This document shows positions 1-7,159 of a DNA stretch of 7,560 nucleotides, piece after piece; position 1 is the stretch's first letter; the number at the start of each line of letters is the position of its first letter. Source of the DNA: an uncultured Bacteroidales bacterium (GTDB lineage: Bacteria > Bacteroidota > Bacteroidia > Bacteroidales > UBA932); NCBI GenBank assembly GCA_946406095.1, contig CAMJJO010000080.1, positions 1 to 7,560 of the forward strand, written 5' to 3'. A program made the position numbers and the translations under genes. The notes under the pieces were generated by a model that saw nothing but the letters and a program-made list of their open reading frames with translations, made no database searches and was not told the origin of the DNA.

Positions 1-1
1 C

Positions 2-1105
2 TCCGTGCAGATCACCGCATCCCACAATCCCGCCGAGTACAACGGCATGAAGGTCTCCCGCGAGAACGCCCTTCCCGTCGGCCTGGACACCGGCCTGGGC
101 CAGATCAAGGCCTGGATAGAGGAAGGCCGCCCCACGCCCAAGGCTGCCAAGCCCGGAAAGGTGACCGAAATCGACATCAAGCCCGACTACATCAAGTTCC
201 TCCTGAAGTACAAAGGCGACTACTCCAACCTCAAGATCGCATTCGACCTCTCCAACGGAATGGCCAATCTCTTTGCGAAGGAAATATATAAAGGAGAAAA
301 CGCCGAGTGGCTCTTCGATACAATCGACGGCCGTTTCCCCAACCACGAGCCTAATCCGTTGATTCCCAAGAACGTGCAGCCTCTGCGCGAGCTGGTGGCA
401 AAGTGCGGGGCCGACCTTGGCGTGATCTACGACGGCGATGCCGACCGCGTGATGTTCGTAGACGACAAAGCCCGCTTCGTGGCCCCCGACCTGATCATAG
501 CGATGATGGCCCAGTATTTCTGCGACGAGCGCGGAGAAAAGAATCCCCGCGTGCTCCAGGAAATCCGTTCTTCCAAGGCGGTAGGGGAGTATCTGCAGAA
601 GTATGGCGCCGAGCTCCACACCTGGCGTGTGGGCCGCGCATTCGCCGCTCCCAAACTCCGCGAGATCGACGGCCTCTGGGGAGGGGAACTCGCAGGGCAC
701 TACTATTTCAAGGATTTCTTCTATTCCGACAGCGGAATGCTGGCCAGCATCATCGTGCTTCGCATAGTCTCCGCCCTCAAGAAGCAGGGCAAGACCTTCA
801 GCCAGCAGATCGACGAGCTCACCAAATACAAGAACTCCGGCGAGGTCAACTTCCGCGTAGAGGATAAGGCCGGGGCGATGGAGGCCGTGAAGGAATTCTT
901 CGAAAAGAGTGAAACGCCCACCGCGGTGATGGACTTCGACGGCTACCGTCTCGAATTCCCTCAGTGGTGGTTCAATATCCGTCCTTCCAACACCGAACCC
1001 TATCTCCGTTTCATCTGCGAAGCCACCACCGACGAAGTGCTGGCACAGAAGATCGCCGACGCCGCTGCCATCATAGAAGGCAAGTTCGGAGGCAAGAGGG
1101 CGTAA
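2..1105 (+). CDS. Phosphomannomutase/phosphoglucomutase, 5'-truncated by window edge
   Basis: This is an alpha-D-phosphohexomutase that interconverts hexose 1- and 6-phosphates in the cytosol, supplying sugar nucleotides for envelope glycans. The reading frame is open from the first bases, so the true start lies upstream. The window opens on the active-site motif TASHNP (phosphoserine codon 20-22). In order, the other family signatures follow: the Mg-binding loop DGDADR (codons 431-448), the sugar-recognition loop GGELAGH (680-700) and the phosphate-binding loop RPSNTEP (980-1000). Family members are usually about 450-470 residues with the serine near residue 100, so roughly 100 N-terminal residues are missing. 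Where many relatives have VGHAF before the sugar loop, this protein has VGRAF (Arg codon 635-637), and the loop has Ala where Ser is common. PMM, PGM and dual activity cannot be separated by eye. The next gene starts 6 bp after the stop. Confidence 0.95.
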   Translation, partial: SVQITASHNPAEYNGMKVSRENALPVGLDTGLGQIKAWIEEGRPTPKAAKPGKVTEIDIKPDYIKFLLKYKGDYSNLKIAFDLSNGMANLFAKEIYKGENAEWLFDTIDGRFPNHEPNPLIPKNVQPLRELVAKCGADLGVIYDGDADRVMFVDDKARFVAPDLIIAMMAQYFCDERGEKNPRVLQEIRSSKAVGEYLQKYGAELHTWRVGRAFAAPKLREIDGLWGGELAGHYYFKDFFYSDSGMLASIIVLRIVSALKKQGKTFSQQIDELTKYKNSGEVNFRVEDKAGAMEAVKEFFEKSETPTAVMDFDGYRLEFPQWWFNIRPSNTEPYLRFICEATTDEVLAQKIADAAAIIEGKFGGKRA

Positions 1106-1111
1106 GTCAAG

Positions 1112-2146
1112 ATGCTGACAAAGAGACAGTTGGTTGTGATGCTCCTGGCATTTCTGCCGCTGATGGCAGGTGCTCAGGAGCGCCGCTTTACAATAAAGGA
1201 GGCCGAGAAGCTGGTGCCCCGGGAGGTGCGCAAGCCGGTCAAGTCCATGATCCCAGGCGAGAAACCTCCCGTGCACGATACCCTGGACACGTCCGACCCT
1301 ACGGTGAAGATACTGCTGCTTAACAACGGCACCTGGCGTTATGAGCGGGACCTTTCCGCCATGGCCGACAGCGCCGTATTCCGCAAGGCCTGGGTGACGA
1401 ACGATATGAACCCCTACCGCACCAAACTGGAGGATCTGCCTTTCCGCGTGACGCTCTGCCTGGCCGATTCCGCCAGCCGTTTCTGCGTTCCGCGCCAGAT
1501 CAAGGTCTTCTCTCCTTTCGGATGGCGCCGTCGCCGCAATCATACGGGGGTGGACCTGCCCCTGCCCACTGGCACGCCGGTCTACGCCGCATTCGACGGC
1601 AAGGTGCGCTGCTCCATGTACAACCGCGGCTATGGCAATGTGGTGGTGATCCGCCACGCATCCGGCCTGGAGACAACCTACGCCCATCTTTCCGCAAGGA
1701 AGGTGGAGGCCGGGGATTATGTTTCCGCGGGGGATGTGATAGGCCTGGGCGGCTCTACGGGGCGTTCCACCGGCCCTCATCTTCATTTCGAAACCCGCTA
1801 CGAGGGCTTCGCATTCGACCCTCAGTGGCTGATAGATTTCGAGACTGGCACCCTGCGCCACGGATGGTTCGTGCTAAAGCGCAAGTATCTGTCCAACAGT
1901 TCCAGATACTACCCAGAATCCGAAGAGGAAGAGGAGGAAATCTACAAGACCGAAGAGGAGGAACGTGCGGAGGCCGAACGCATCGCCAAGGAGATGGCCG
2001 CTGCGAAGTACCACACCATCCAGTCCGGGGACACCCTGCTGGGGCTTGCGGCTCAATACCATACCAGCGTAAGTGCTATATGCAAGTTGAACGGAATCAC
2101 TCCGTCCACTACTTTGAGGATAGGCAAGAAATTAAGAGTCAAATAG
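1112..2146 (+). CDS. Exported M23-family peptidoglycan endopeptidase with C-terminal LysM domain
   Basis: This is a LytM/M23-type zinc endopeptidase predicted to cut peptidoglycan cross-links in the periplasm. An N-terminal type I signal peptide ends at about AGA|QE (after residue 21). The M23 domain covers roughly residues 125-240: HTGVD gives zinc ligands His144 and Asp148, YAHLS holds His192, and PHLHF gives His223 and His225. All positions known to matter in LytM are present, so an active enzyme is likely rather than an EnvC-like activator. A strongly acidic, probably helical linker (about 269-297) leads to a LysM module at about 300-344 (QSGDTLLGLA, then NGI), which should bind glycan strands. 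In many M23 proteins LysM precedes the peptidase, so the C-terminal position is worth noting. The gene sits 6 bp after the mutase and 2 bp before the mutarotase, consistent with co-transcription. Confidence 0.93.
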   Translation: MLTKRQLVVMLLAFLPLMAGAQERRFTIKEAEKLVPREVRKPVKSMIPGEKPPVHDTLDTSDPTVKILLLNNGTWRYERDLSAMADSAVFRKAWVTNDMNPYRTKLEDLPFRVTLCLADSASRFCVPRQIKVFSPFGWRRRRNHTGVDLPLPTGTPVYAAFDGKVRCSMYNRGYGNVVVIRHASGLETTYAHLSARKVEAGDYVSAGDVIGLGGSTGRSTGPHLHFETRYEGFAFDPQWLIDFETGTLRHGWFVLKRKYLSNSSRYYPESEEEEEEIYKTEEEERAEAERIAKEMAAAKYHTIQSGDTLLGLAAQYHTSVSAICKLNGITPSTTLRIGKKLRVK

Positions 2147-2148
2147 TT

Positions 2149-3219
2149 ATGAAAAGATTTCTGATAGTGGCCGGCCTGGCCGCGGCTCTCTTTGGCTGCA
2201 CCCGGAGCCCCGAACTTTACACTTTGAAGAACGATTCCGGGATGCAGGTCAGCATCACCGATTACGGCGGGCGCATAGTCTCGCTGCTGGTGCCGGACCG
2301 CGACGGGGTTCTCCGCGACGTAGTGCTGGGCTTCGATGACCTCGAGGATTATTATCCCGAGAGGAACGAGACCGACTTCGGAGCATCCATCGGCCGCTAT
2401 GCGAATCGCATCAAGGATGGCCTCGTCACCATCGACGGCAAGCAGTATCAGCTGCCCCGGAACAACTTCGGCCACTGCCTTCACGGAGGCACCAGGGGCT
2501 GGCAGTATCAGTTCTACAAGGCCGTGGAAGTGAGCGGGAACAGCCTGAAACTGGAGCGCATCTCGCCCGACGGGGACCAGAACTTCCCCGGCAACGTAAA
2601 GGCCTATGTGACTTTCACCCTGACAGAAGGCAACGCTTTGGATATACGCTACGAGGCCACCACGGACGCTCCCACGGTCATCAATATGACCAATCACGCC
2701 TATTTCAACCTCTCCGGGGATCCTGCAAATCACTCTATCTGCGACGACGAACTCTATATCAACGCATCCTCTTTCACTCCAGTGGACGATACCTTCATGA
2801 CTACCGGGGAAATATGGCCGGTGGAGGGGACTCCCATGGACTTCCGCACCCCCAAGCTTGTGGGGAGGGACATCGATGCCGATTATGAGCAGCTTCGCAA
2901 CGGTCGCGGCTACGACCATAACTGGGTGCTGGACAGCGCCTGCGACGACAGCATAGTCGCTGCCGAACTTTATTGCCCGGCAAGCGGAATCGATATGAAG
3001 GTTTACACCGATGAGCCTGGAATCCAGGTGTATGCGGGGAACTTCCTCGACGGCACCGTCACCGGCAAGGGAGGCGTCGTCTACCAGCGCCGCACCGCCA
3101 TCTGCCTGGAAACCCAGAAGTATCCTGACACCCCCAACAAGCCGGAGTGGCCTTCTGCCCTTCTACGCCCCGGGGAAACTTATACCAGCCATTGTGTATT
3201 TGAATTCGGAACAAAATGA
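2149..3219 (+). CDS. galM: Aldose 1-epimerase (mutarotase), lipoprotein
   Basis: This 356-residue GalM-family protein interconverts the alpha and beta anomers of free aldoses such as galactose or glucose. The chosen ATG gives a lipoprotein signal peptide (MKRF, hydrophobic core, lipobox LFGC with Cys17), so it should act outside the cytosol, tethered to a membrane. Family motifs appear in order: an NRIKDG segment, LHGG with His112, TNHAYFNLSG with catalytic His183, DHNW with Asp256, a PGIQVYAGN strand, and CLETQKYPD with Glu321 as the predicted catalytic base. All four positions match the mutarotase active site. The frame stays open far upstream of this ATG, but that stretch is only the shadow of the peptidase gene. 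The signal peptide and the 2-bp gap after the peptidase stop fix the start. Its stop overlaps the next start as ATGA. The symbol reflects the family; the preferred sugar is unknown. Confidence 0.95.
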   Translation: MKRFLIVAGLAAALFGCTRSPELYTLKNDSGMQVSITDYGGRIVSLLVPDRDGVLRDVVLGFDDLEDYYPERNETDFGASIGRYANRIKDGLVTIDGKQYQLPRNNFGHCLHGGTRGWQYQFYKAVEVSGNSLKLERISPDGDQNFPGNVKAYVTFTLTEGNALDIRYEATTDAPTVINMTNHAYFNLSGDPANHSICDDELYINASSFTPVDDTFMTTGEIWPVEGTPMDFRTPKLVGRDIDADYEQLRNGRGYDHNWVLDSACDDSIVAAELYCPASGIDMKVYTDEPGIQVYAGNFLDGTVTGKGGVVYQRRTAICLETQKYPDTPNKPEWPSALLRPGETYTSHCVFEFGTK

Positions 3220-5354
3220 TTATGAAAAAGATAACACTTGCTCTCGCTGCTCTTCTGGCACTGGCCTGCACCGAAAAAGAGGCTCCCAAGCCGGATGATT
3301 CCCTGATTATCAGCAGCTCCAAGAATCTCTCCTTCGAGGTTGCCGGAGGCACGCAGAAGATATCTTTCACTTCGTCTCCCGAGTGGACGGCCGTCTGCTC
3401 GTCGAACTGGCTTGACATAACTCCTGCATCGGGAGTCAAGGGCATAGGAAACGCCGACCTGACCGTGACTGAAAACACCGGCTACAGTGTCAGGAAAGGG
3501 TATGTCGCTTTCGCGGCAGGCACTGCCAAAGACACCGTTTATGTGACTCAGGCATGCTCCGACCTTTTGAGCGTGGAGCCCGCGGAGTTCAATGTGGGAA
3601 ATGCCGGAGGAGTGTATTTCTCCAAGCTCAAGACCAACCTGGAATACAGCGTGAAGGTAGAGGATGCGGCTGCTTCCTGGATCAACGTGAGCGGCGCCGG
3701 TGTCAAGGCACTGTCTGACGTGACCCTGACGATCAACGTGTCGCCCACCGAAGACGTGCATGGGCGTTCCGGCAAGATTCTGGTTTCCGCCGGGTCCCAT
3801 TCTGCCGAAATCAGCGTCACCCAGAGCGGCCAGGAGCCTGTTTTCTCGGCAACCGTCGCCGACAGAAGGGCTCCGGCGGCAGGGGAGAGTTTCTCCGTGC
3901 CCGTCAACACCAATCTGGAGGTTGCCGCTTCGGTTCCTTCGTGGATCACCGCCACACGCACCGCTGCCGGTTTCGATTTCACCGTTGCCGCCAACACCGG
4001 GGATGAGGCCCGAACCGGCACTGTGACCATCTCCAACGGCGAATTCGATAAGAAAGCCAGCTTCAAGGTGAGCCAGAAATCCCCCAAGTCGATGTATATC
4101 CTCGCAATAGGAAACAGTTTCTCCTGGGATGCGATGGAGTACCTCTACCAGATATTGCAGGAGCTGGGCTACAAGGATATCTTCCTGGGCAACCTCTACA
4201 TAGGCGGATGCACGCTGCAGACGCACGCGAACAATATCACGGCTTCTGCCAATGCCTATGAGTACCGCACCAATTCCAAGGGCAGCTGGGGCTCTACCAA
4301 CGGATATATATCCACCACTGCCATGAAGGAGCGGGACTGGGACTTCGTGAGCATGCAGCAGGCCAGCGGTTATTCCGGAATCGCGGACAGCTACGAGCCT
4401 TACCTGTCGACTATCATGACCGCCGTCAAGCAGTACTGCCCCAATGCCAAGCGCATGTGGCACATGACCTGGGCCTACCAGGGCAACTCCACCCACAGCG
4501 ATTTCGCCAAGTACGGAAAAGACCAGATGACGATGTACAACGCCATCCTGGATGCAGTGAAGACCAAGGTCCTGACCCGCGGGGACTTCGATTTCGTGAT
4601 CCCTTGCGGCACCGCAGTGCAGAACCTGCGCACCAGTTATCTGGGCGACACCATCACCCGCGACGGCTACCACATGTCCTATAACAACGGGCGTCTGCTC
4701 ACCGGCCTGATGTGGGCCCGGCAGATCACCGGCAAGAGCATCGCGGACATCAGCTACAAGCCATCTTCCTATACTTATACCGCAGATCAGATAAAGGTTA
4801 TCAAGGAGGCGGTGGAGAATGCCTACAACAAGCCTTACGAGGTGACTACCTCCACAATTCCCGCTCCCGAGCCCGACTATGTTTATCCTACCGATGAACT
4901 GAAGGCACAGTTTACCGGTGCCGGCTATTCTCTGGATGCCTATGAGGCTGTGCCTCTGATCATCGAGAACAAGGCGTACTACAATTCGACCAGCAGTTCG
5001 ACTTTGACCAGCGCCGCCAACGGCAGCACTGCGACCAACTTGTCTCAGTTTGCCGCCACTCAGATTTTTGCCAAGAGCCAGATTCCCAACGGCTCGGTGA
5101 TAGTGCTCAAGAGCGGCTATCAGTACAGGCCGGAGGGATGGGTCGACCTTTCTACCAAAAACAATGGTGAAAACGGTGCGGATCCGGCTCGTCCGAAGAA
5201 TGTTACCGCTTCGGTGGTCGTTGTGGACGATGCATGGTGGAAGTCGTTCAACTACCGCGCTTTCAACCTGGCCAAGTCCGGCAATCCGAGTCTTTCCGAT
5301 GCCGAACAGGAGACCCTGAGGAGTTGCTTTGCCATCTTCAAACCTAAGCAATGA
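3216..5354 (+). CDS. BACON-domain lipoprotein with DUF4886/SGNH hydrolase-like domain
   Basis: This is a 712-residue putative surface or periplasmic esterase. A signal peptide ends at Cys18 (ALAC, a loose lipobox), followed by the charged stretch TEKEAPKPDD. Three Ig-like, BACON-type domains follow at about 30-113, 116-204 and 206-290; the first two have the usual W(I/L)xV/T segments and end in VTQ(A/S). BACON domains are thought to act as spacers or carbohydrate/mucin contacts. From about 293 a DUF4886 domain has SGNH-like blocks: GNSFS (nucleophile Ser301), IGGCTL (Gly330-331), a QQAS block (381-384), and DGYH (Asp483, His486) as the remaining triad. A separate region at about 545-712 contains GYQYRPEGW and VVVVDDAWW; I cannot name it. 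Translation may start at 3216 (overlapping the previous stop) or at the in-frame ATG 3222, which gives a cleaner MKK start. Ester hydrolysis is inferred from the blocks; the substrate is unknown. Confidence 0.9.
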   Translation: MIMKKITLALAALLALACTEKEAPKPDDSLIISSSKNLSFEVAGGTQKISFTSSPEWTAVCSSNWLDITPASGVKGIGNADLTVTENTGYSVRKGYVAFAAGTAKDTVYVTQACSDLLSVEPAEFNVGNAGGVYFSKLKTNLEYSVKVEDAAASWINVSGAGVKALSDVTLTINVSPTEDVHGRSGKILVSAGSHSAEISVTQSGQEPVFSATVADRRAPAAGESFSVPVNTNLEVAASVPSWITATRTAAGFDFTVAANTGDEARTGTVTISNGEFDKKASFKVSQKSPKSMYILAIGNSFSWDAMEYLYQILQELGYKDIFLGNLYIGGCTLQTHANNITASANAYEYRTNSKGSWGSTNGYISTTAMKERDWDFVSMQQASGYSGIADSYEPYLSTIMTAVKQYCPNAKRMWHMTWAYQGNSTHSDFAKYGKDQMTMYNAILDAVKTKVLTRGDFDFVIPCGTAVQNLRTSYLGDTITRDGYHMSYNNGRLLTGLMWARQITGKSIADISYKPSSYTYTADQIKVIKEAVENAYNKPYEVTTSTIPAPEPDYVYPTDELKAQFTGAGYSLDAYEAVPLIIENKAYYNSTSSSTLTSAANGSTATNLSQFAATQIFAKSQIPNGSVIVLKSGYQYRPEGWVDLSTKNNGENGADPARPKNVTASVVVVDDAWWKSFNYRAFNLAKSGNPSLSDAEQETLRSCFAIFKPKQ

Positions 5355-6574
5355 GAAGGTTCGTGATTCTACTGTCTGCCGCTGCGGTGCTTGCTTTGCA
5401 GGCCTGCTGCGGCGGACAGTCGCATTTGGTGGCCGATGAATCGGTGATCGTCGCATCGCCCTGCCCGGACAGCATCTATCTCTATACCCCCGCGATCGTG
5501 GAGGGTTTTGACGGGCGCTACGTGGTGGCGGTGGATTATGGCGGACCCGGCACCGGCGCCCTGGATGGCCCCAGGTCCGATTTCGGGGACTACAAGGCTG
5601 GCAATCAGATCCGGGTTCTCCTTTCCGACGACCGCGGCGCCCACTGGCGGGAGACATCTGCCCGCATCCCCATGATGCATGAGATCCTCTTCAAGGCGGG
5701 GGAGTCGCTCTACATGATAGGGCACTCGCGGCGCCTTCTCATCTGCCGCAGCGACGATAACGGGGAGACCTGGAGCGACCCCGCCGTGCTTTGTGCCGAG
5801 GGCCGTTGGCACCAGAGCTGCACCTCCGTGGACGTGTATGACGGCAAGGTGACTCTGGCCTACGAGAGATGGATTTCCGACGGCCATCCCTGGCCCGGAG
5901 TAGGTCCTGTGCTGATGCAGGCCCCTGTATCCGCCGATCTGACCCTGGCCTCGAGTTGGAAGTTCTCGCCCCTTTATGACCCTGATCCCGCCATGGAGGC
6001 CGCGCGCCCCGCGGGGATGGCCATCGAAGGAGACGGGCACTCCGGCCTGCTGGAAACGAATGTGGTGAGGGTGGTGGATCCGTCAAGGCCATTCTATGAT
6101 TCTCTGGGCCGTTCCGTGGTGCTGCTGTCCAGGGCCAATGCCGGCATGCCCGATATCGGCGTGATGCTCCGCGGCCGCGAGATGCCGGACGGGTCGCTGC
6201 TGATCGACCGCTGGCCCCGCAAGAACGGGGAAGTGCTGTTTGCGCACATCCCGGGAGGGCATCTTAAGTTCCATATAGTGTATGATTTCGAATCAGGGAT
6301 GTTCTGGCTGCTGCATTCCCAGAGCGATGGCATAATGCAGGAACGCCGCCGCCTGGCCCTGTCGTATTCTCCTGATTTATTGCGTTGGACCTTCGCCGGC
6401 CTGGTCGCAGTCGGCCCCTCGGACCACTCTGCCCGGCACTACGCCACCATGATCATCGACGGCGACGACCTCTGCATAGTCAGCCGCTCCGGCGACCTCG
6501 CCGCCCGCACCGCCCACGACGGCAACATCGTCACCTTCCATAGGGTGAAGGATTTCAGAAAGCTGGTTTATTGA
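5351..6574 (+). CDS. BNR/sialidase-superfamily beta-propeller lipoprotein, likely glycoside hydrolase
   Basis: This is a 407-residue exported protein with a lipoprotein signal peptide (MRRF, hydrophobic core, LQAC lipobox at Cys19). Two clear Asp-box (BNR) motifs lie at residues 92-99 (SDDRGAHW) and 134-141 (SDDNGETW), the mark of a sialidase-type propeller. The C-terminal block, with RHYATM (Arg362, His363), SRSGD and a final TFHRVKDFRKLVY, is one I associate with a Bacteroidota/Planctomycetota family commonly labelled exo-alpha-sialidase or BNR-repeat protein. The position where GH33 sialidases carry the FRIP arginine here reads YLYTPAIV, so sialidase activity should not be assumed. The gene starts in a 4-bp ATGA overlap with the esterase-like gene, which favours coupled translation and joint action on one glycan. 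Its stop overlaps the convergent lipoprotein gene by 7 bp. Fold assignment is secure; the reaction is uncertain. Confidence 0.88.
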   Translation: MRRFVILLSAAAVLALQACCGGQSHLVADESVIVASPCPDSIYLYTPAIVEGFDGRYVVAVDYGGPGTGALDGPRSDFGDYKAGNQIRVLLSDDRGAHWRETSARIPMMHEILFKAGESLYMIGHSRRLLICRSDDNGETWSDPAVLCAEGRWHQSCTSVDVYDGKVTLAYERWISDGHPWPGVGPVLMQAPVSADLTLASSWKFSPLYDPDPAMEAARPAGMAIEGDGHSGLLETNVVRVVDPSRPFYDSLGRSVVLLSRANAGMPDIGVMLRGREMPDGSLLIDRWPRKNGEVLFAHIPGGHLKFHIVYDFESGMFWLLHSQSDGIMQERRRLALSYSPDLLRWTFAGLVAVGPSDHSARHYATMIIDGDDLCIVSRSGDLAARTAHDGNIVTFHRVKDFRKLVY

Positions 6575-7008
6575 TTATCGATCCGGACAAAATCCTGCGT
6601 CAGGACCCCCAGAGGGCCCTCGGTGGTGATGGTCATTTCGTCTGCTGAGACAAAGGTCACCACTCCGTCGTACATCTGAGTGAACGGCTCCCATCCGAAG
6701 CTAAGAGTCAGGTCCGTCTTGTCGAATTCGTACCTTCCGAACAGTTTTATTCCAAGATATTGGGTCTGGATAAGGATGCCATTCTCCTTGAATTCATATT
6801 TGGAGTAGTACTTACCATCGTGGAGCTTGTCGTAGACGACCGATGTCCCGTTGTTGTATTGATGGAGGCCGGACACCATGCCCCAGGTGCCAACGATGCT
6901 GTATTCGGGTTCTTCCTCCTTCGGAAAAGCACTGCACGCTCCCAGAAATAATAGAGGGATAAGGAGGAATGGAAGGATTGCCTTCTTTTTGAAACTACTT
7001 TTTAACAT
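6568..7008 (-). CDS. Small lipocalin-like lipoprotein
   Basis: This 146-residue protein has a basic N-terminus (MLKSSFKKK), a hydrophobic core and a good lipobox (LGAC, Cys25). After the cysteine comes SAFPKEEEPE; an acidic run close to the lipidated Cys resembles the surface-export signals described for Bacteroidota lipoproteins, though placing it on the surface is inference. The mature part opens with SIVGTWGMVSG, followed by short alternating hydrophobic strands (KYEFKENG, GRYEFDKTD, TFVSADEMTITT). This is typical of the small lipocalin-like beta-barrel families common in this phylum, where members are mostly of unknown function. It is transcribed toward the operon, and its stop (6568-6570) lies inside the last codons of the BNR gene. 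Codons are less GC-rich than in the operon. A TATCTTTG promoter element lies about 23 bp upstream of the start. No ligand can be deduced. Confidence 0.85.
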   Translation of the reverse strand: MLKSSFKKKAILPFLLIPLLFLGACSAFPKEEEPEYSIVGTWGMVSGLHQYNNGTSVVYDKLHDGKYYSKYEFKENGILIQTQYLGIKLFGRYEFDKTDLTLSFGWEPFTQMYDGVVTFVSADEMTITTEGPLGVLTQDFVRIDNQ

Positions 7009-7030
7009 GCGTGCGCCGTAGGGGGCTCCA

Positions 7031-7038
7031 CAAAGATA
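7031..7038 (-). promoter_or_regulatory. -7 promoter box for the lipocalin-like lipoprotein gene
   Basis: On the - strand this reads TATCTTTG, a full match to the Bacteroidota TAnnTTTG -7 consensus, 23 bp upstream of the ATG at 7008. It would give a short 5' UTR of about 15-20 nt. No good TTTG -33 box is seen 19-21 bp upstream, only a T-run (TTTTTA) about 23 bp away, so the promoter may be weak or need an activator. Confidence 0.6.
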
Positions 7039-7084
7039 GCAAGTATTTTGGATATCAGACTAAAAAGATGATTATTCTCTAAAG

Positions 7085-7117
7085 AATAAGCCCGGCAACC
7101 TAGCGGCTGCCTTTATT
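7085..7117 (-). terminator. Hairpin, candidate terminator between the two - strand units
   Basis: A 7-bp stem (GGCAGCC/GGTTGCC on the - strand, one G-U pair, arms 7105-7111 and 7094-7100) closes a GCTA loop. AATAA/TTATT arms outside can extend it. On the - strand it is followed by GGG and then a T-rich run (CTTATTCTTT); on the + strand TTTATT follows directly. It is well placed to stop - strand transcripts from the small ORF before the lipoprotein gene, but its T-tract is imperfect. Confidence 0.45.
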
Positions 7118-7125
7118 AGAGCAAT

Positions 7126-7159
7126 AAAAACCGAGGGGGATAGAGTAGAGTGCCTTCGG
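7126..7159 (-). terminator. Candidate intrinsic terminator downstream of the small ORF
   Basis: On the - strand CCGAAGG (7159-7153) can pair with CCCTCGG (7137-7131), six of seven positions, across a 15-nt loop. TTTTT (7130-7126) and then ATT follow directly. This is 35 bp beyond the stop codon of the small ORF. CCGAAGG can instead form a small GTGCC-GAA-GGCAC hairpin, and CCCTCGG can pair with the leader copy at 7385-7396, so the terminator has two competing structures. Confidence 0.45.

Noticed and set aside
1522..2148. Upstream in-frame extension of the mutarotase
   Set aside because: The extension overlaps the M23 peptidase gene in another frame, and the ATG at 2149 gives a proper lipoprotein signal peptide.
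2053..2919. 288-codon open frame on the - strand
   Set aside because: It is antisense to the mutarotase, whose catalytic motifs are intact; no domain or plausible start context is seen.
3180..5657. Very long open frame (825 codons) on the - strand
   Set aside because: It lies antisense to two genes with signal peptides and clear domains. Its translation is low-complexity with no recognisable domain, as expected from the GC-rich codon bias of the + strand genes.
6612..6621. 10-bp palindrome GAGGGCCCTC
   Set aside because: It lies inside the lipoprotein coding sequence with no T-run, so a terminator or operator role is not supported.
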